Assembly: GCA_964007475.1 (NCBI GenBank)
Contig: OZ023273.1
Coordinates: 80,392,598-80,456,597 of the forward strand
Reading direction: 5' to 3'
Length of the DNA stretch: 64,000 nucleotides
From: Hybos culiciformis
Taxonomy: Eukaryota; Arthropoda; Insecta; Diptera; Hybotidae
Below, in pieces: positions 43,976 to 55,818 of the stretch. Made by a program: the position numbers and the translations under genes. The first letter of the stretch is position 1. Each line of letters begins with the position of its first letter. Below the pieces are notes generated by a model that was not told the origin of the DNA, made no database searches, and was given only the letters and a program-made list of their open reading frames with translations.

Positions 43976-44146
43976 GCTACACGATTTTTATCAGTTTTTA
44001 GATAATATTAAAAAATAATAGTGTAACTGCAACCGGAACAGTAACAGTAACCAGAATGAAAAAAAATACTTAACCGAAACGTAACCGGAACACAAAAAAA
44101 TTTTAGGAACGAAACCAAAACGGAATCGAAATAAATATCGGTTCAA

Positions 44147-44680
44147 CTCTCTGTCAGAAACAGAACATGCAATTTCATTATAGATGCCAGACCAATCGTT
44201 TTGAATTAGTGTAACCGATTTGCCATTTCATTAATTTTTTGCGTCTTCCTGGGTTTTCCTGTATATTTTGTCCAATAATTCATTAGCTAGATTTCTGGAA
44301 TTTCATTTTTATAAATAATATAAATACAAAAATCGCAACTGATAGAAATTTAATGTTCAATTATAAATATGTTTAAAATTCATGAAAAAAAGTGTCATAA
44401 ATTCAAAACCTGAATTTTATTATAATTTTGAGAAAATGATATATTAAATTAAGAGGAGTGTATCCTGGTCTTAAATCATTTATCATTGTTTTAAAGTTTT
44501 CAAAACGTAAGTAAGGTGTACCAGAAAAATAAATGTAGGATGCTAAATTTGTCTCTATCACCTTCAGTCCCTCTAATTCAGAATTCTTTTTTCTGCAGAA
44601 CTTGCACATCACGCTTTTGGCTGGCTGTTTGATTATTATAATATTCAATTTCTAAACCCGATGACTCCGTATTAGCAGCA
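44147..44680 (-). pseudogene. hAT transposase, N-terminal half
   Basis: Minus-strand reading: SVMCKFCRKKNSELEG (possible zinc-finger remnant), then LASYIYFSGTPYLRFENFK and INDLRPGYTPLN, matching the conserved hAT block before the catalytic core (ARFI..GVPF.. LRPGY). LANELLDKIYRKTQEDAKN and NDWSGIYNEIACS follow, up to the foldback boundary. Reading order agrees with continuation at 42425. Frameshifted. Confidence 0.65.
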
Positions 44681-46343
44681 TCTTTTTGTTTTGGAGTGCA
44701 TTTTTCCATTTATTTTACAATTATTTCAATTGAATGTTGTCTTATTGAATCCTCTTTTCTGCCACCGCTGACGCCAGCGTCACTATTCGTTGTTTTTGAT
44801 TTAAGTTTAAAAAGGCAAATATTAAAAAGGGTGTTTAAGTTAAATGATTTGTTAAATATTTCAATTAATGGACTTACGTTTAAACTTTAAATCAATAAAG
44901 GTAGCTAAAGAAGATTTTAAAAGCACAAAATAATAGACAATAATTTATATATTTTTATTTAATAGTTTTTTATTTTATTAAATTAAATTACAATATTTAT
45001 TCACATAAAAAAAACTTAAAAATAAGTGAATTAATTAACTAGTTCGTTTTATTTCCTGTCCCTTATAATCGGGATCTCTAAATTAATTGTTTATCTTTAT
45101 TTAAATAGGTTTTCTGCAGTATTTTATATCGTTTGATTACATTATTTGAAAAATTGTAAAAAAAAAACAAATGTTTCATTTCTGAATTTTTATTGACAAT
45201 AATATTTTCACGGACATAAACAGAAAAAAAAGAAACTATAACTTTTCCATGTGTAAAAAAAATTCGCGGAATAAGAATTATAATTAAACTACACAACTAT
45301 AGATCCCGCTCAATAACGCCTTTGGCCATGAAAAGAAACTATTCGTGCGTAAGAATGCAAGAAATGAGTTGTTACTTGGAATAAGCCTATTTTATCTATT
45401 TTTATCCATTTTGTCCATTTCTTCCATTTTGCCCAATTTCTTCGAGTGCCCCGGACAAAATATAAAAAAAGTGGATAAAACGCAAACCCTAGGTTGTCGA
45501 TAAGTTTATCATTTACTGAAAGAAAGCAAAAATTCCTATGTAAGAACTTCATAAATTTTAAGTAAAACTAAAAAAAGTTATATGATACATGGTAGAAACT
45601 GGCCAAAGATAAGATTTAAAACTAGTGAAGTTGTCCAAGAGAAGCGTGTAGAATTTTCAAGTTTTTTTTGGATTAAAAGAGAATAGATATAAAAAATTCC
45701 GGCTCTGGTGAATAGTGAAACAAAAGTATTTTTTGGCAAAGAAACCATCTATTATAAAATGTATGAATGATGTTATTTCTAAGAAATTTCTCCGAGATGA
45801 TTTCGAAAAAAATTCAAGTTAACGAAATGTAAGAAAAAATCACTATTCCAAATAACATGCTTCATTGTAAAATACTGTGTATATGCATCAGATACGATTT
45901 ATGACACTCTAATGGACATCAACAGGACGTCATTGAGATTAACTAAAAGAACGCCACTCTTAAGCAGAATTTTATATACAATAATGATCGACGCATTTCA
46001 TAGTCGTATACGTTGGAAAAAAATTAAATTGTAGCAGTAGAATATATCTTATAATTTCACTGAATTTAAACGTCATATGCGCAGACCTTAATTGTGCAGA
46101 CCTTAATTGTGCACTTATCTAAAAAAAAATTACCGTAGACATTATAAAAAAAAAGTCAATATACTTTACGTACTTGACCGAACGTAATGTTGCTGTTTTA
46201 TATAAGACAATAAAATCGTCTTTTTTACTTGATTTTAATACTTTTTTTTTATTTATAGAATTTTTTTTATTATTTTAATTAAATTCATTCAATTTATTTC
46301 ATAGTAAAAATGTAAAATCTTAATAAAGTTAAATAAAATAAAA
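44681..46343. other. AT-rich interval without recognised gene
   Basis: Scattered short frames without domains. The A/T content is high; no boundaries of mobile elements could be assigned. Confidence 0.45.
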
Positions 46344-46432
46344 AATAATTTTATGGCACTGCGTAACGCTCAAAAGAATGGAAAAACCAATTAAAATTCT
46401 AGTAAACCGCTAAGCGTTTTAATGGTATCTAA
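46344..46432. repeat. Dispersed repeat, copy 2
   Basis: AATTTTATGGCACTGCGTAA .. CTAGTAAACCGCTAAGCG matches 41092-41196 with substitutions and short gaps, same orientation. Confidence 0.6.
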
Positions 46433-48344
46433 TTTAGCTAAATTTAGGTCGGGATGGTTTTTAGATATGATAGAATAAATTTAACTTTCGAAATTAAGTG
46501 ACAATCTAATGTACATATATATACACATCACACGAAAATACACGGTTTCAATATATAAAACAAATACGAATTAGTATCATACGAATTAGTGTCATAAAAT
46601 AATTTAAAATTGTGTTTAAGCCAATATAATTAAGGTTATGCTTTATCTTCTGAACTCTCTGGGCTGAAATTATAGTAACATAGATTTCGAAGCAAAAACC
46701 ATTCACTGTTAGTCTGTTACTGGTCCTTGATCAGTAAATAAGCTCCCACGGTCACCAATTTCCATAGAACGTTGTTTACGCCTTGTTGACCCGGGATTTA
46801 CCACAAAAATAATTGGAAGTAAAGGCACTGGTATCGGTTACTAGCAAGTATTTAAGGTCTCGAAACCTTTTCGTAGATAATTTTTTGTTTTAAGATCTAT
46901 TGTGGAAAAAAAAATTAGCACTGCGAAATATTGTACCTTTGAACGGAAGTTCTTGTTGTTTCGCTTACTTAATTTATTTTATTACTTTAAAATTAATAAA
47001 ATCATATTAAATCCCAATTTTGAATAAAATTATGTTTATGTTTCCCCTTATGTTACCATTCCTTTTGAACCGCTATATTTTAGCATAGCATTTATATATT
47101 TTTTTTTACATTAAAAATAAAGAAAATTTATAAAATAATTCTTAAAAATAAATTTTATCATAAATAAGACTATAGCTTTAAAATATATACGTTTCTTCTG
47201 TTAAAATGCTGCCAAACAAAAAAACAGCTTACAAAGGATTTAGAATAGACTTATGTTCAAACAGTGATAACAAAAAAAATCAGCAATTGAAAATGTGATT
47301 TTATGTTAACTGAAGCGAATAGTAATTAAGATAAATTATGTAATGCAAAACAAAAATTTGTTTTTATTGTTTTACAAATATCAATGAATATTTTAACTAA
47401 AAAAATTATTTTCAGACATAAAATTACACGTTTTAAATTTAATTTAGTACAACAAATCGATTTTAATCTTAAATTTAGAAAAATTAAACTAATAAAGAAT
47501 TACAGTGAATTACCTACACCTCATGTGCAATCTTTCTAATAATAATTATTGTTGAATTAATAATCTTTTTAATCAATTGAATGATCAATTTTGTTGCATT
47601 AATCTTACATTTGATTAAAGCTAAAGTCGATTTTTATACTCTCTCTCAAAATGCTCTCTCCAAAATATAGTATTTTTAACTAACGCTTATTGTTTCAATC
47701 ACCATTCATTATTGGATGTATATCAATGACGTTTTTATTGATTTAATGGTATTTTTATGAAATATACAATGAACATTTTTTAGGTGTATAAGTAAAAAAA
47801 AAAAAAATACAATTCCAGATGTGAATAATTGTTTCAAGACTATGGCTGTAATCTTCAAAAAGACAAACAACAAACAATTTATGAAACTCAATAATTTTCT
47901 GCGTTATTCCAATAATTATTTCAACAAACAATTTATGAAATTCAATAATTTTCTGCGTTATTCCAATAATTTATTATTGAATTGACAATTACCTATGCTT
48001 CATGTCTGGTTCTTCTAATAATAATTGTCATTGAATTAATAATTTTGTTAACATATTCAATTGTTAATTTTATTAACTAAGTATCTAAATTTGGTTGGGA
48101 CGGCTAAGTTATGGTTTGCTTCACTTGTAACTTGAAGTTTATCTTTGTGTCTGTAAATAAAACCAAAAAAAAAAATATGGAATATAAAAAAACCTGTTTA
48201 TACAAAATATAAAGAAAATTTTATTCGTTCATATTATTATTAAAAATAATTCTAGTCAATTTAAAGAAAATATCGTATAAATTATGAATAATATAAAAAT
48301 ATATTTATAAAAAGAATCTTACATTCTAAAATCTTAGGTAATAT
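46433..48344. other. AT-rich interval with small duplications
   Basis: No gene. A 54-bp tandem duplication (CAACAAACAATTTATGAAA .. TTATTCCAATAATT) lies at 47869-47975, and an AATTACCTA..TCATGT..TCTAATAATAATT block occurs at both 47511 and 47988. It is probably decayed repeat DNA. Confidence 0.45.
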
Positions 48345-48735
48345 CATGTTCAAACATCAAAATTTAAACTATAAAATTTTATAGTTTAAGCAAACCGTTC
48401 AAACATAAAATAAAATTAAACTAGTGTTATTTTGTCAACTAAAATTTTTTTTGTTATTATTTATATTTTTTATTATGATTTTTTTGTATGAGTAGAATTT
48501 TTTTTTTAGTTTTTCACCACTTATTTTATTTTGCCCGACTTTATCTACATAAATTATGCTATGAATTATTACAAATAATTGATTTCACTTTTGCTTACTG
48601 CTTTCATTTTCTAGTTTTAATAAGTAGTTTTAGCTTAAACTGGTGTAACTAACTACAGAAATTTTGTACGGCGGAAACCAAAACTACACTAGTTTAAGCT
48701 TAAACTATATAATTTTGGGCCTGTTTGAACGCCGT
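48345..48735. repeat. MITE-like inverted repeat
   Basis: Left GTTCAAACAT..AATTAAACTAGTGTTATTTTG is mirrored on the right by CAAAACTACACTAGTTTAAG..CTGTTTGAACG, with arms of about 50-60 bp and internal duplication of the left arm. Boundaries approximate. Confidence 0.5.
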
Positions 48736-48736
48736 A

Positions 48737-50165
48737 TTAGGTTAGGTTAGGTTGTTGTGGGTTGAGAATTCCTGTATTCCCTCGCACTTAGGCCTGTTGG
48801 CCAGTTGTACTACCCTACCTGACGGGCCTTTTATTCCCCATCGAGCCACCATACTCCTTTCAAAAACCTAATTAAAATCCCTGCTTTGAATTTTTGCAGA
48901 TCTTCAGGGCTCTGTAGGAAATAATCTTCTAATATTCTAGCCCTTTTAGTTCGTATTGTAGGACACTGACAGAATACGTGAGTAACCGTTTCCGGTTCCT
49001 CTCCGCATCCCCTGCAGGTTCCTACTTCGGCTCTTCCTATTCTAAACTCATGGTTTTTAAGGATGTGTCCTGTACATATTCCCGTGAAAAGTCGCAGGTT
49101 GGTTCTATTAAGACCTAGTACCTGTTTTGACTTCTCCTTGTTTAGATCTCCCCAAATCTTTTTGGTGATTTTATTCCCCTCGACTTCTTGCCATATCGTT
49201 TTATGTTTTTCCCAACTCTCACAGTCAATCTTGCTCCTTATCTCCGAGAAACCTCGGAAAACTCTACTGTCTCCGATGTATCCCCATTTCCGAATCTAGC
49301 AAGATTGGCTGCCTTAATGTTCCCGTCCACACCCGAGTGACCTCTAACCCATCTAACAGTCACTCGGTTCTCTTGTTCTATCTCCGCAAGGGCCCTCAGA
49401 CACTCTTGAACTGTCCTAGATCTTACCTCTGTTTTGATAAGTGTACTTAGGGCAGTTTTACTGTCTGAGTATATACTTATCTCTCTTTCTCTTATATTCC
49501 TATCTTTTAATAGCCTAGCTACTGTCTTTATCGCCAAGGTCTCTGTTTGTATGACCGAGGCAGATTCATTAATGTCAGCAGCATATGCTATATCTAGTTC
49601 CTGGCAGTAAACCCCTAGCCCACAGTGTCCCTCTCTTTTGGAACCATCCGTGTATATTTCTAAGGTACCCTCTGGTATCTCTTGTCGTGTTTGAGTCACT
49701 ACAACTTTGAAATTGTTATTCAGATTGAGTGACCCTACGATCTTATCCCAAACGATCTCTTCAGATAGTTCGTTTGAAATTCTTTCAGAAAACTCGCCCA
49801 CTTTTTCGTGTGGTGTGAGGTTTTCCCCTACTTCCCATTGCCCTGTCATGCGTAGTCGCGCTATTGTATTTATAGCTGTTACTTGTACATGCAGTGACAG
49901 TGGTTTTCCCCAGACAGGCCGATCTCTGTATCTGATCCAGGAGTTTCACAATCTTTTTCTTCTTTGTCACTGGCCACCCCAAGTCCTTCCGATGGCCGTT
50001 CTACAGTCCCAGTAGGTTCTCAGTGCTTTCCCTTTTTTCTCCGAGATATGCTCATTCCAGGTGAGCTTTTTATCAAGGATTATCCCAAGGTATCTCACCT
50101 TGTTTTTCATTTCTAGACTTGCGCCTCCGATATTAGGTACCGCAAGTCCCTTTCTAAAATCTTAA
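48737..50165 (-). mobile_element. 5'-truncated LINE with RNase H and telomere-like 3' tail
   Basis: Minus-strand LINE piece. The end of the RT (KVRYLGIILDKKLTW) is followed by an RNase H domain with YTDGSKREGHCGLG, a Glu in QTETLAIK, YSDSKTALSTL and RWVRGHSGVDGN, then a C-terminal Cys/His motif CRGCGEEPETVTHVFCQC and WWLDGE. The 3' terminus ends in (CCTAA)3 (TTAGG on the plus strand, 48737-48753). RNase H placement after RT suggests the I/R1/LOA-type groups. Frameshift near 49850. Confidence 0.82.
49238..49849 (-). pseudogene. LINE-encoded RNase H domain
   Basis: An open frame of 203 codons holding all four acidic positions expected for RNase H (DGSK, ETLAIK, YSDSK, and the aspartate in HSGVDGN). 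It is bordered by frame changes on both sides. In LINEs this domain removes the RNA template during second-strand synthesis. Confidence 0.85.
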
Positions 50166-50199
50166 GTATTTTTCTTAATAGTTCAGTCTCATTGAAAAT

Positions 50200-51905
50200 A
50201 ATAATATTATTTTGCTTTTATTAGAGCAAAAGATATAACGAAATAATAAGAAATAAAAAGTAAATTTTTCAAATAAAATATTGATGAATATAATGGAAAA
50301 TTATATCTAACACTATCATAATATACAATTATTTCTGTAGGATTTTGTTATAACCTACTACTAACAATAGTGGCTGAATCGACAAGTTCTCGTCAAATTT
50401 TTTATCCAACAATTCCTCCTGTTCTTGTATCGTACTTGCTATTAAGACAAAAGCATTTTGAGAGTCACGAATTGAGAATTTTTATTTTTTTTGTATTATC
50501 AATAGTGATAGTTGCTTGTGCTGTTGGTACCAATATGTGATGCAACAAGTAAAAAGTTATAAGCAATTTTCCGTAAATTTCCGTAAATATTATTAACTAC
50601 TTAGTTAAATAAATAATATTTTGCGATTATCTTACTTTGTGGATTCTCTTCCTTGGAAAGATGATCAAGGAGATGTTTATTTGACGGATCCTTTATTTGG
50701 TTATTGAATATCTCCAACATTGTTCCTGGGAAAGAATCTATATTTTCCAACATTTCTGTATCTGTCATATTCATTTCGTGGAAATCGATAAGAATCTGTT
50801 ATAAAAATAAATTTGTACTAAAGTGAAATTCAATATTAATACGAATAATTTAATATACTTACTAGCTTATGACCTAATGGTTTTGTATAATGCGTCCATT
50901 TTTTTTAAATTTCTGAAGTTAAATTAAAGGATTTTAGCTCATTTAATCTAAATTTTGAAGTTAATTTCCAAATGTTTTCAATCTCTGACCAAGTACACTC
51001 TCTAGAATCGAGTTTTTCTAGCTGGGTCACAACATTATCCTCACAGTCAGCTAAAATAAATAATAAAAATAAAAATGAATTAATAATTATTAATAACGTG
51101 CAACTAAAAGAAATTTTGGAGATTTAATTGAAAGTTCACCAACTTGAGGATTTTGTTTTTCTGGCATAATTTTCTTTCTTATCCGAATGCTATGTAAACT
51201 TATGAATTTGCTTTTATTGAAATATTTTTGATAGATCTTTCCCATGACACTCTTTCCCTTGTCTTTGATAAAAAATGTCGAATTAAAGAAATGACCAAAT
51301 TAGATTTAATAATATAAAATTATTTTAACTTAGAATATATTCTTTTTCGAATACAGATACAAACTGTCATTTTTATTTTATTATTAACAATGAAATCTAT
51401 AATAGCATTAACAATACAATTTCGTTCAGCAGCAGTCAATTTTTTTGTTTTCTCATAATCTGAGATTATTTTCTGCCCTAACTTAGATTCTTTTAATATG
51501 TTTCTAATGTTAATCTCATCAGAATTTGTGTATGTTTTGTTGTGTTCTTTTTCATTACGTTGTTTAAAACGAGATGGAAATTTTGAAGCTTGCCATTTTA
51601 AGAGTTAATCTTCAAACTTTTTCTTCATTAGTTGGCTTACATGATGTGGTTTAAAAACCTTTAGAGCTTGCACATCGACACATTGTTCTGTAAAAGTAAT
51701 TGCCTCTTAATTTTTCAATATTTATATTAGAAGATTGACTTACCAATAAGTTTGGATAAAGATATTCGCATTTGAGGAGCTGAGATTATATATGGATGTT
51801 GTGAAAGTGATATGAATGACGAACCAATCAATATTTTCAAGTTCAATTACGTTTGATAATGTTGGAGGTACATTAGAGTTAAAGCTAAAATCTTCTATAG
51901 ACTGC
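50200..51905 (-). pseudogene. Spliced companion gene of the Tnp2-like transposase
   Basis: Minus-strand exons bounded by GT-AG signals: 51905-about 51747 (ATG, MQSIEDFSFN, frameshift, then ISAPQMRISLSKLIG, donor GTAAGT), about 51684-51360 (acceptor TTTTACAG, EQCVDVQALKVFKPHH, an in-frame stop, then ERNCIVNAIIDFIV), about 51210-51110 (GKSVMGKIYQKYF), about 51049-50870 (acceptor TTTTAG, SRECTWSEIENIWKL, donor GTAAGTAT), about 50797-50640 (acceptor AACAG, ILIDFHEMNMTD) and about 50480-50200 (SIRDSQNAFVLIAST, frameshift, PTEIIVYYDSVRYN). I cannot name the family. It recalls repeated uncharacterised arthropod proteins, but that is memory only. Broken by stops and shifts. Confidence 0.5.
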
Positions 51906-52875
51906 ATTATTCAATATGTGCATTAAATTTTGATTAAAATTAATTAATAATTTATATTATCTCTTAATAGTCTAGATTAGAAGGTGAAAGAAGTATAACA
52001 GATTACAGATAAAATAAAACTATACAAAAAAATAAAACTATACAAAAAAACTATAATCAAAATTATACAAGAAAATTTATGCGAAAAATTATTATAAAAT
52101 AAAATAATAAATAATTTAATAATAAATATAATACAATTAGTTAAAAAAAATGTAAACTTATGAAAATCTAAAAATAATGTTTAGGACGAAACATTTTTTA
52201 ACCAAATACAGTTTTTACAATATGTATAGGAGGTCCAGAAAATTTTCCAATATTTACAAATATTTTTGCTAATTTAACAATTTCTTGTTGGTAAATTTCA
52301 TAAGACTGATAGTGATTATCGAATTTGTTTATTTCAATCTGATCAACTAAAATTGTGATAGATTATCTTGATTTACAAAAATTTCTATTATTTTAAATAG
52401 CTCTAAAGTTTCTTTATTTATTGTTAAGAAAAAGTTTTTTCAATATATAGTATTCTTATATGTTAGTTGAAAATAACTCGATATCTATTATTACTTTTGA
52501 ATATGTTTTTGCAAAATTTTTAATTATTCACTACAGATTCGATTTCTACTTTCACTGTAAATAATGTTATTTAAAGGTTTGGAGAGAAATGATGTCAACA
52601 TCAGCTGAGCTTTCTTACCAAAAGTTAAACATATATTTTTTCTAGAATTTGTTACACGAGCATAGGTTTTGATTTGTTTATGTTTTGCTTCATAAGAAAA
52701 ACACCAATAATTTGTTGGAACACCAGAACTTTTAATGGATAATGCAATAGCAGATGATATTTTGGTTTAAGCGAATCCTTAAATAGATCTGTATATTGCT
52801 GTAAATGTTTTTCAATCAATTTTTCTAATAGGATTAACATTTCGTTTGTGATTAATTTGCTTAACAGAATATCTA

Positions 52876-53892
52876 CACTGAGAGAAGAGATCTATTACCA
52901 TAATAGTAAAATGCAACAATAGAAATTTGACTGTTGCCGAAATCAACTTATGGTTGTGGCAATCTCACGTTAGCGTTTACTGTAATAATATATATTTTTA
53001 CGAAAATCAATTTATTAGTTGTGGCAAACTCATGCTAACTATTACCGCAATCATATATATTTTTGCCACAATCAACTTACTGTTGCTTTTTTTGTTTTTT
53101 TTTTCTTTTTTTTGTTTTTTTTTTTGTTTTTTTTTTTTGTTTTTTTTGTTTTTTTTTTTGTTTTTTTTTCGCTTTTTTTTTATATATTGTTTTTTTTTTT
53201 TATTTGTTTATGGGCACCCATCTAAGTTCTATCACTACGAGATGTTGCTTAACCTCCTGTGTTCAATGTGATGTAGAGTCTTCCACTGAGCTATGTCAGT
53301 AATACACAACAATGTATTAAATAGAAAATATAAATTCGGTATCTATTAAAACTACCACACACTTACCAAAAAATGTTTGTATTAGCACACACAGTGTGAA
53401 CACAATGTATGTGTTGACACACACAGTGTGTGCACACATCAAATACCGATCATACTTTTCCTGCAACTAACAGTAGTTTGTTCCAAGAATCTTAAAATAA
53501 TACTCTTTTAAGGAAAAAGAAATTTTATTAAGAGAAAATAATTTCTTTTACCGCAATGTTATGCAATTAAATTCTTTTGACCCAAAAAATAGATAGTTTT
53601 TGTAAAAAATAGATAGTTTTTGTAAAAAACATTTGTTCCAGTAAATTAAAATCATCATTTTAATTATATTTCAGTCAAAGAATCTACAAAAAAAATAAAA
53701 AAATTAAGGAAATTATTTACCAAAACATAAATTCTGTTGCAGGAATAAACAAATTTTAAGGCAAGGGAAACTCTTTTTTGGCAAAATATTTTTCATTCTC
53801 TGAAAAAAAACAATGTTGTTGAAACAGAATTATTGTTTCTGCAAAAAAAATATATTGGTCGAAAATGAATTCATAAAAAGTTTCTGTCAGTA
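52876..53892. mobile_element. 1017-bp TA-flanked non-autonomous element
   Basis: Inserted in the Tnp2-like gene. TA at 52874-52875 and 53893-53894; removing the element and one TA rejoins the coding sequence (..LKII|DILLSK..). Ends CACTGAGAGAA and (reverse complement) TACTGACAGAA match at 9 of 11 positions. Contents: a T-rich tract (53090-53205) and a CACACAGTGTG palindrome near 53430. No transposase, so probably mobilised in trans by a Tc1/mariner-type enzyme. Confidence 0.7.
53088..53205. repeat. T-rich simple repeat
   Basis: Runs of T interrupted by single G or C. Poly-Phe frames on the plus strand are artefacts of this tract. Confidence 0.95.
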
Positions 53893-55552
53893 TATAATTT
53901 TCAAGAAATTAACAAGAAAGTCCCAAATTTCATTGTTTTGCGGTAGTAAATCAGCAATGATCAAAGGAAAATAATGAATAAAACATTTCATTTCGCTGGT
54001 AGAAATTTTTAACTTGTTATTTTTAAGATCATTTGATGAAATATTTGCAACATCAATAAATCCGTAATGAAAACTAAGCTTTCTTCTGTTCAACACTTCT
54101 AGAGAAAAAAATTTCACAACCTTTACATAATACGTAATCAAATGGCGTAAATTATAATGGCATATTCCTTCAAATACATCATGCATTAAATTTACGAAAT
54201 AATTTTTTGTAACATGGAAAGATGGAATTGAGTTCCAAATCGAACGTGTATGAATACCACTTTCTTTAAATGACAGTTTTTGAATGTTGTTATTGTAGTT
54301 TTCAACTGTTCTTTTATATTGTGGAAAGATTTTATTGGCAACTTTAGTTTCGATTTTATCACACGTGCATAATATACAGTAATGATTCGAAGAAAATAAT
54401 TTGCTGAAATCACAAATACTATTTACCCCCAAATTATCCCCCACAATTAGTCCTAAAATAAATTTGACTTGAAAGGTACCCTCTGGAAGATCTAATGCCA
54501 GTCCCACTTCTTCTAAATATTTTATTTCTTTAAGCAAATTTTTTAAACATTTCTCATTTCCATAAGAACGAAAATATTCTGATTTTACAAAACCCGCTAT
54601 AAAAATTTTCTCAAAATTGGAAAGGCGAGTCAAAAAAGGAAATGAAAAATATATGCCAGTAATACTTTATGTATGAGACCCTAAACAGTTGTTGATTTCA
54701 AAATCGTCGAAATATATAAGATAAGGTAGGCAGAAATCATTAGAATATTTAGAAATTTTCTGGAGCCAGAGGACACTTTTTGAAAAAGTAGAAAATGAAG
54801 ATTGATTGAAATTTTCTCGAGCATTCACAAAAATATGTTTTTCGAAAATTCCCTCTTTTTCCAAAATGTGTTTCATTTTAAACTTTAATGACAATAGAAC
54901 ACCCTTGGTTGAGACTTCGTCATAAATAGGCTCCCTTTTCTTTGTTATTATATCCAGTTCATCGTTTGTCGAAAACTGTTGTAGTGGACAAATCACCCCT
55001 TCATTATCCAAATATTTATTAAGTCTAAAATGTGAGCTAGTATTTTTGAATGAATTTTTTAAAAATTCAGCTATATTTTTTAAAGAGGATTTGGTTTGAG
55101 AACAAAAATGGTCGGAATTAATTAAAATTTCAATTTGATTAGCTGGGGGGATTGTCACGTTATTTAACACACATTTCTGGATTGTGTACATGTTTTTTCG
55201 GTTCAAATTAGAAAGGTTGTGTAACTCTATGGTAAGATCGGAAGATTTATATAAATTATTTAAATCAGATTTGTTTATTAAACATATTTTTTTATACGAA
55301 TTAGAACAGACAAAACTCGCAGTTTCCAATATATGTATTGCTTGTAGTTTCTATAATACCTTTAAATTGATTAGGACGTTTTAGCTCAGATGACGTTATT
55401 TTAGTGCCTGAATTTAATGAATTCTTTATCTCATGATTTTTGATATGTTTTCTAAAAGCGTCAACATTTGAAAAGTATTAAAAACATTGATCTTCATAAC
55501 ATTGAAATTCATCATATTTTCCAAGTAGATGAAATATTTTTAAATGAACCAT

Positions 55553-55818
55553 AAGTGTTTAACATTAAAATTTTGCTTACAAAGAAAACACTTTATAATA
55601 AAATTCTTTTAAAATAGAATTAAAACAAAAAATGTAAATAAGCTAAGGAACTTGTTAAGTTAAAAAAATCTTTGTGGATTGTGTTACGTTTCAAGTGAAG
55701 TTTTTTTTTTCCTTTTATAATAATTAAAAAATAATAATAATAAAATTAAAAGAAAAATTAAAAATCATATAGAGGCAGATATATTTACAATGCACATACA
55801 AATTTGATTAATAACCTG
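55553..55818. other. Upstream flank of the Tnp2-like gene
   Basis: AT-rich, no gene. A promoter or terminal repeat of the element would be expected near here, but none is recognised. Confidence 0.4.

Larger units (their letters stand above)
42426..44146. mobile_element. Foldback locus C (1.7 kb, tandem-repeat arms)
   Basis: The ends are TTGAACCG (42426) and CGGTTCAA (44146), with AACCGGAAC-type motifs just inside both. From left to right: a 124-bp tandem duplication, about nine copies of a 16-bp repeat (AATTCACCGAAAACAC), a GC-rich palindrome, an A-rich tract, and about ten inverted copies of the 16-bp repeat. It splits a hAT transposase pseudogene. No ORF of its own and no exact target duplication found. 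Confidence 0.8.
52160..55552 (-). pseudogene. C2H2 + Tnp2-like (CACTA-type) transposase
   Basis: ATG at 55552 opens a C2H2 finger (C-x4-C-x12-H-x3-H, FQCYEDQC..HIKNH) with one stop inside. Then 55329-54667 is followed, after one in-frame stop, by 54633-53887. Conserved-looking blocks: IYFDDFEINNCLGSHT, LIVGDNLGVNS, CILCTC and NLMHDVFEGICHYNL. After the 52876-53892 insert the frame resumes: DILLSKLITNEML, LKPKYHLLLHYP, and a C-terminus with GKFSGPPIHIV. The order of D..N..G, GDNLG, C..C and HD..EG resembles Tnp2 transposases of CACTA elements. Family-level inference; no terminal CACTA repeats located. Confidence 0.6.

Noticed and set aside
53019..53302. Phe-rich plus-strand frames
   Set aside because: Products of the T-rich tract inside the TA-flanked element.
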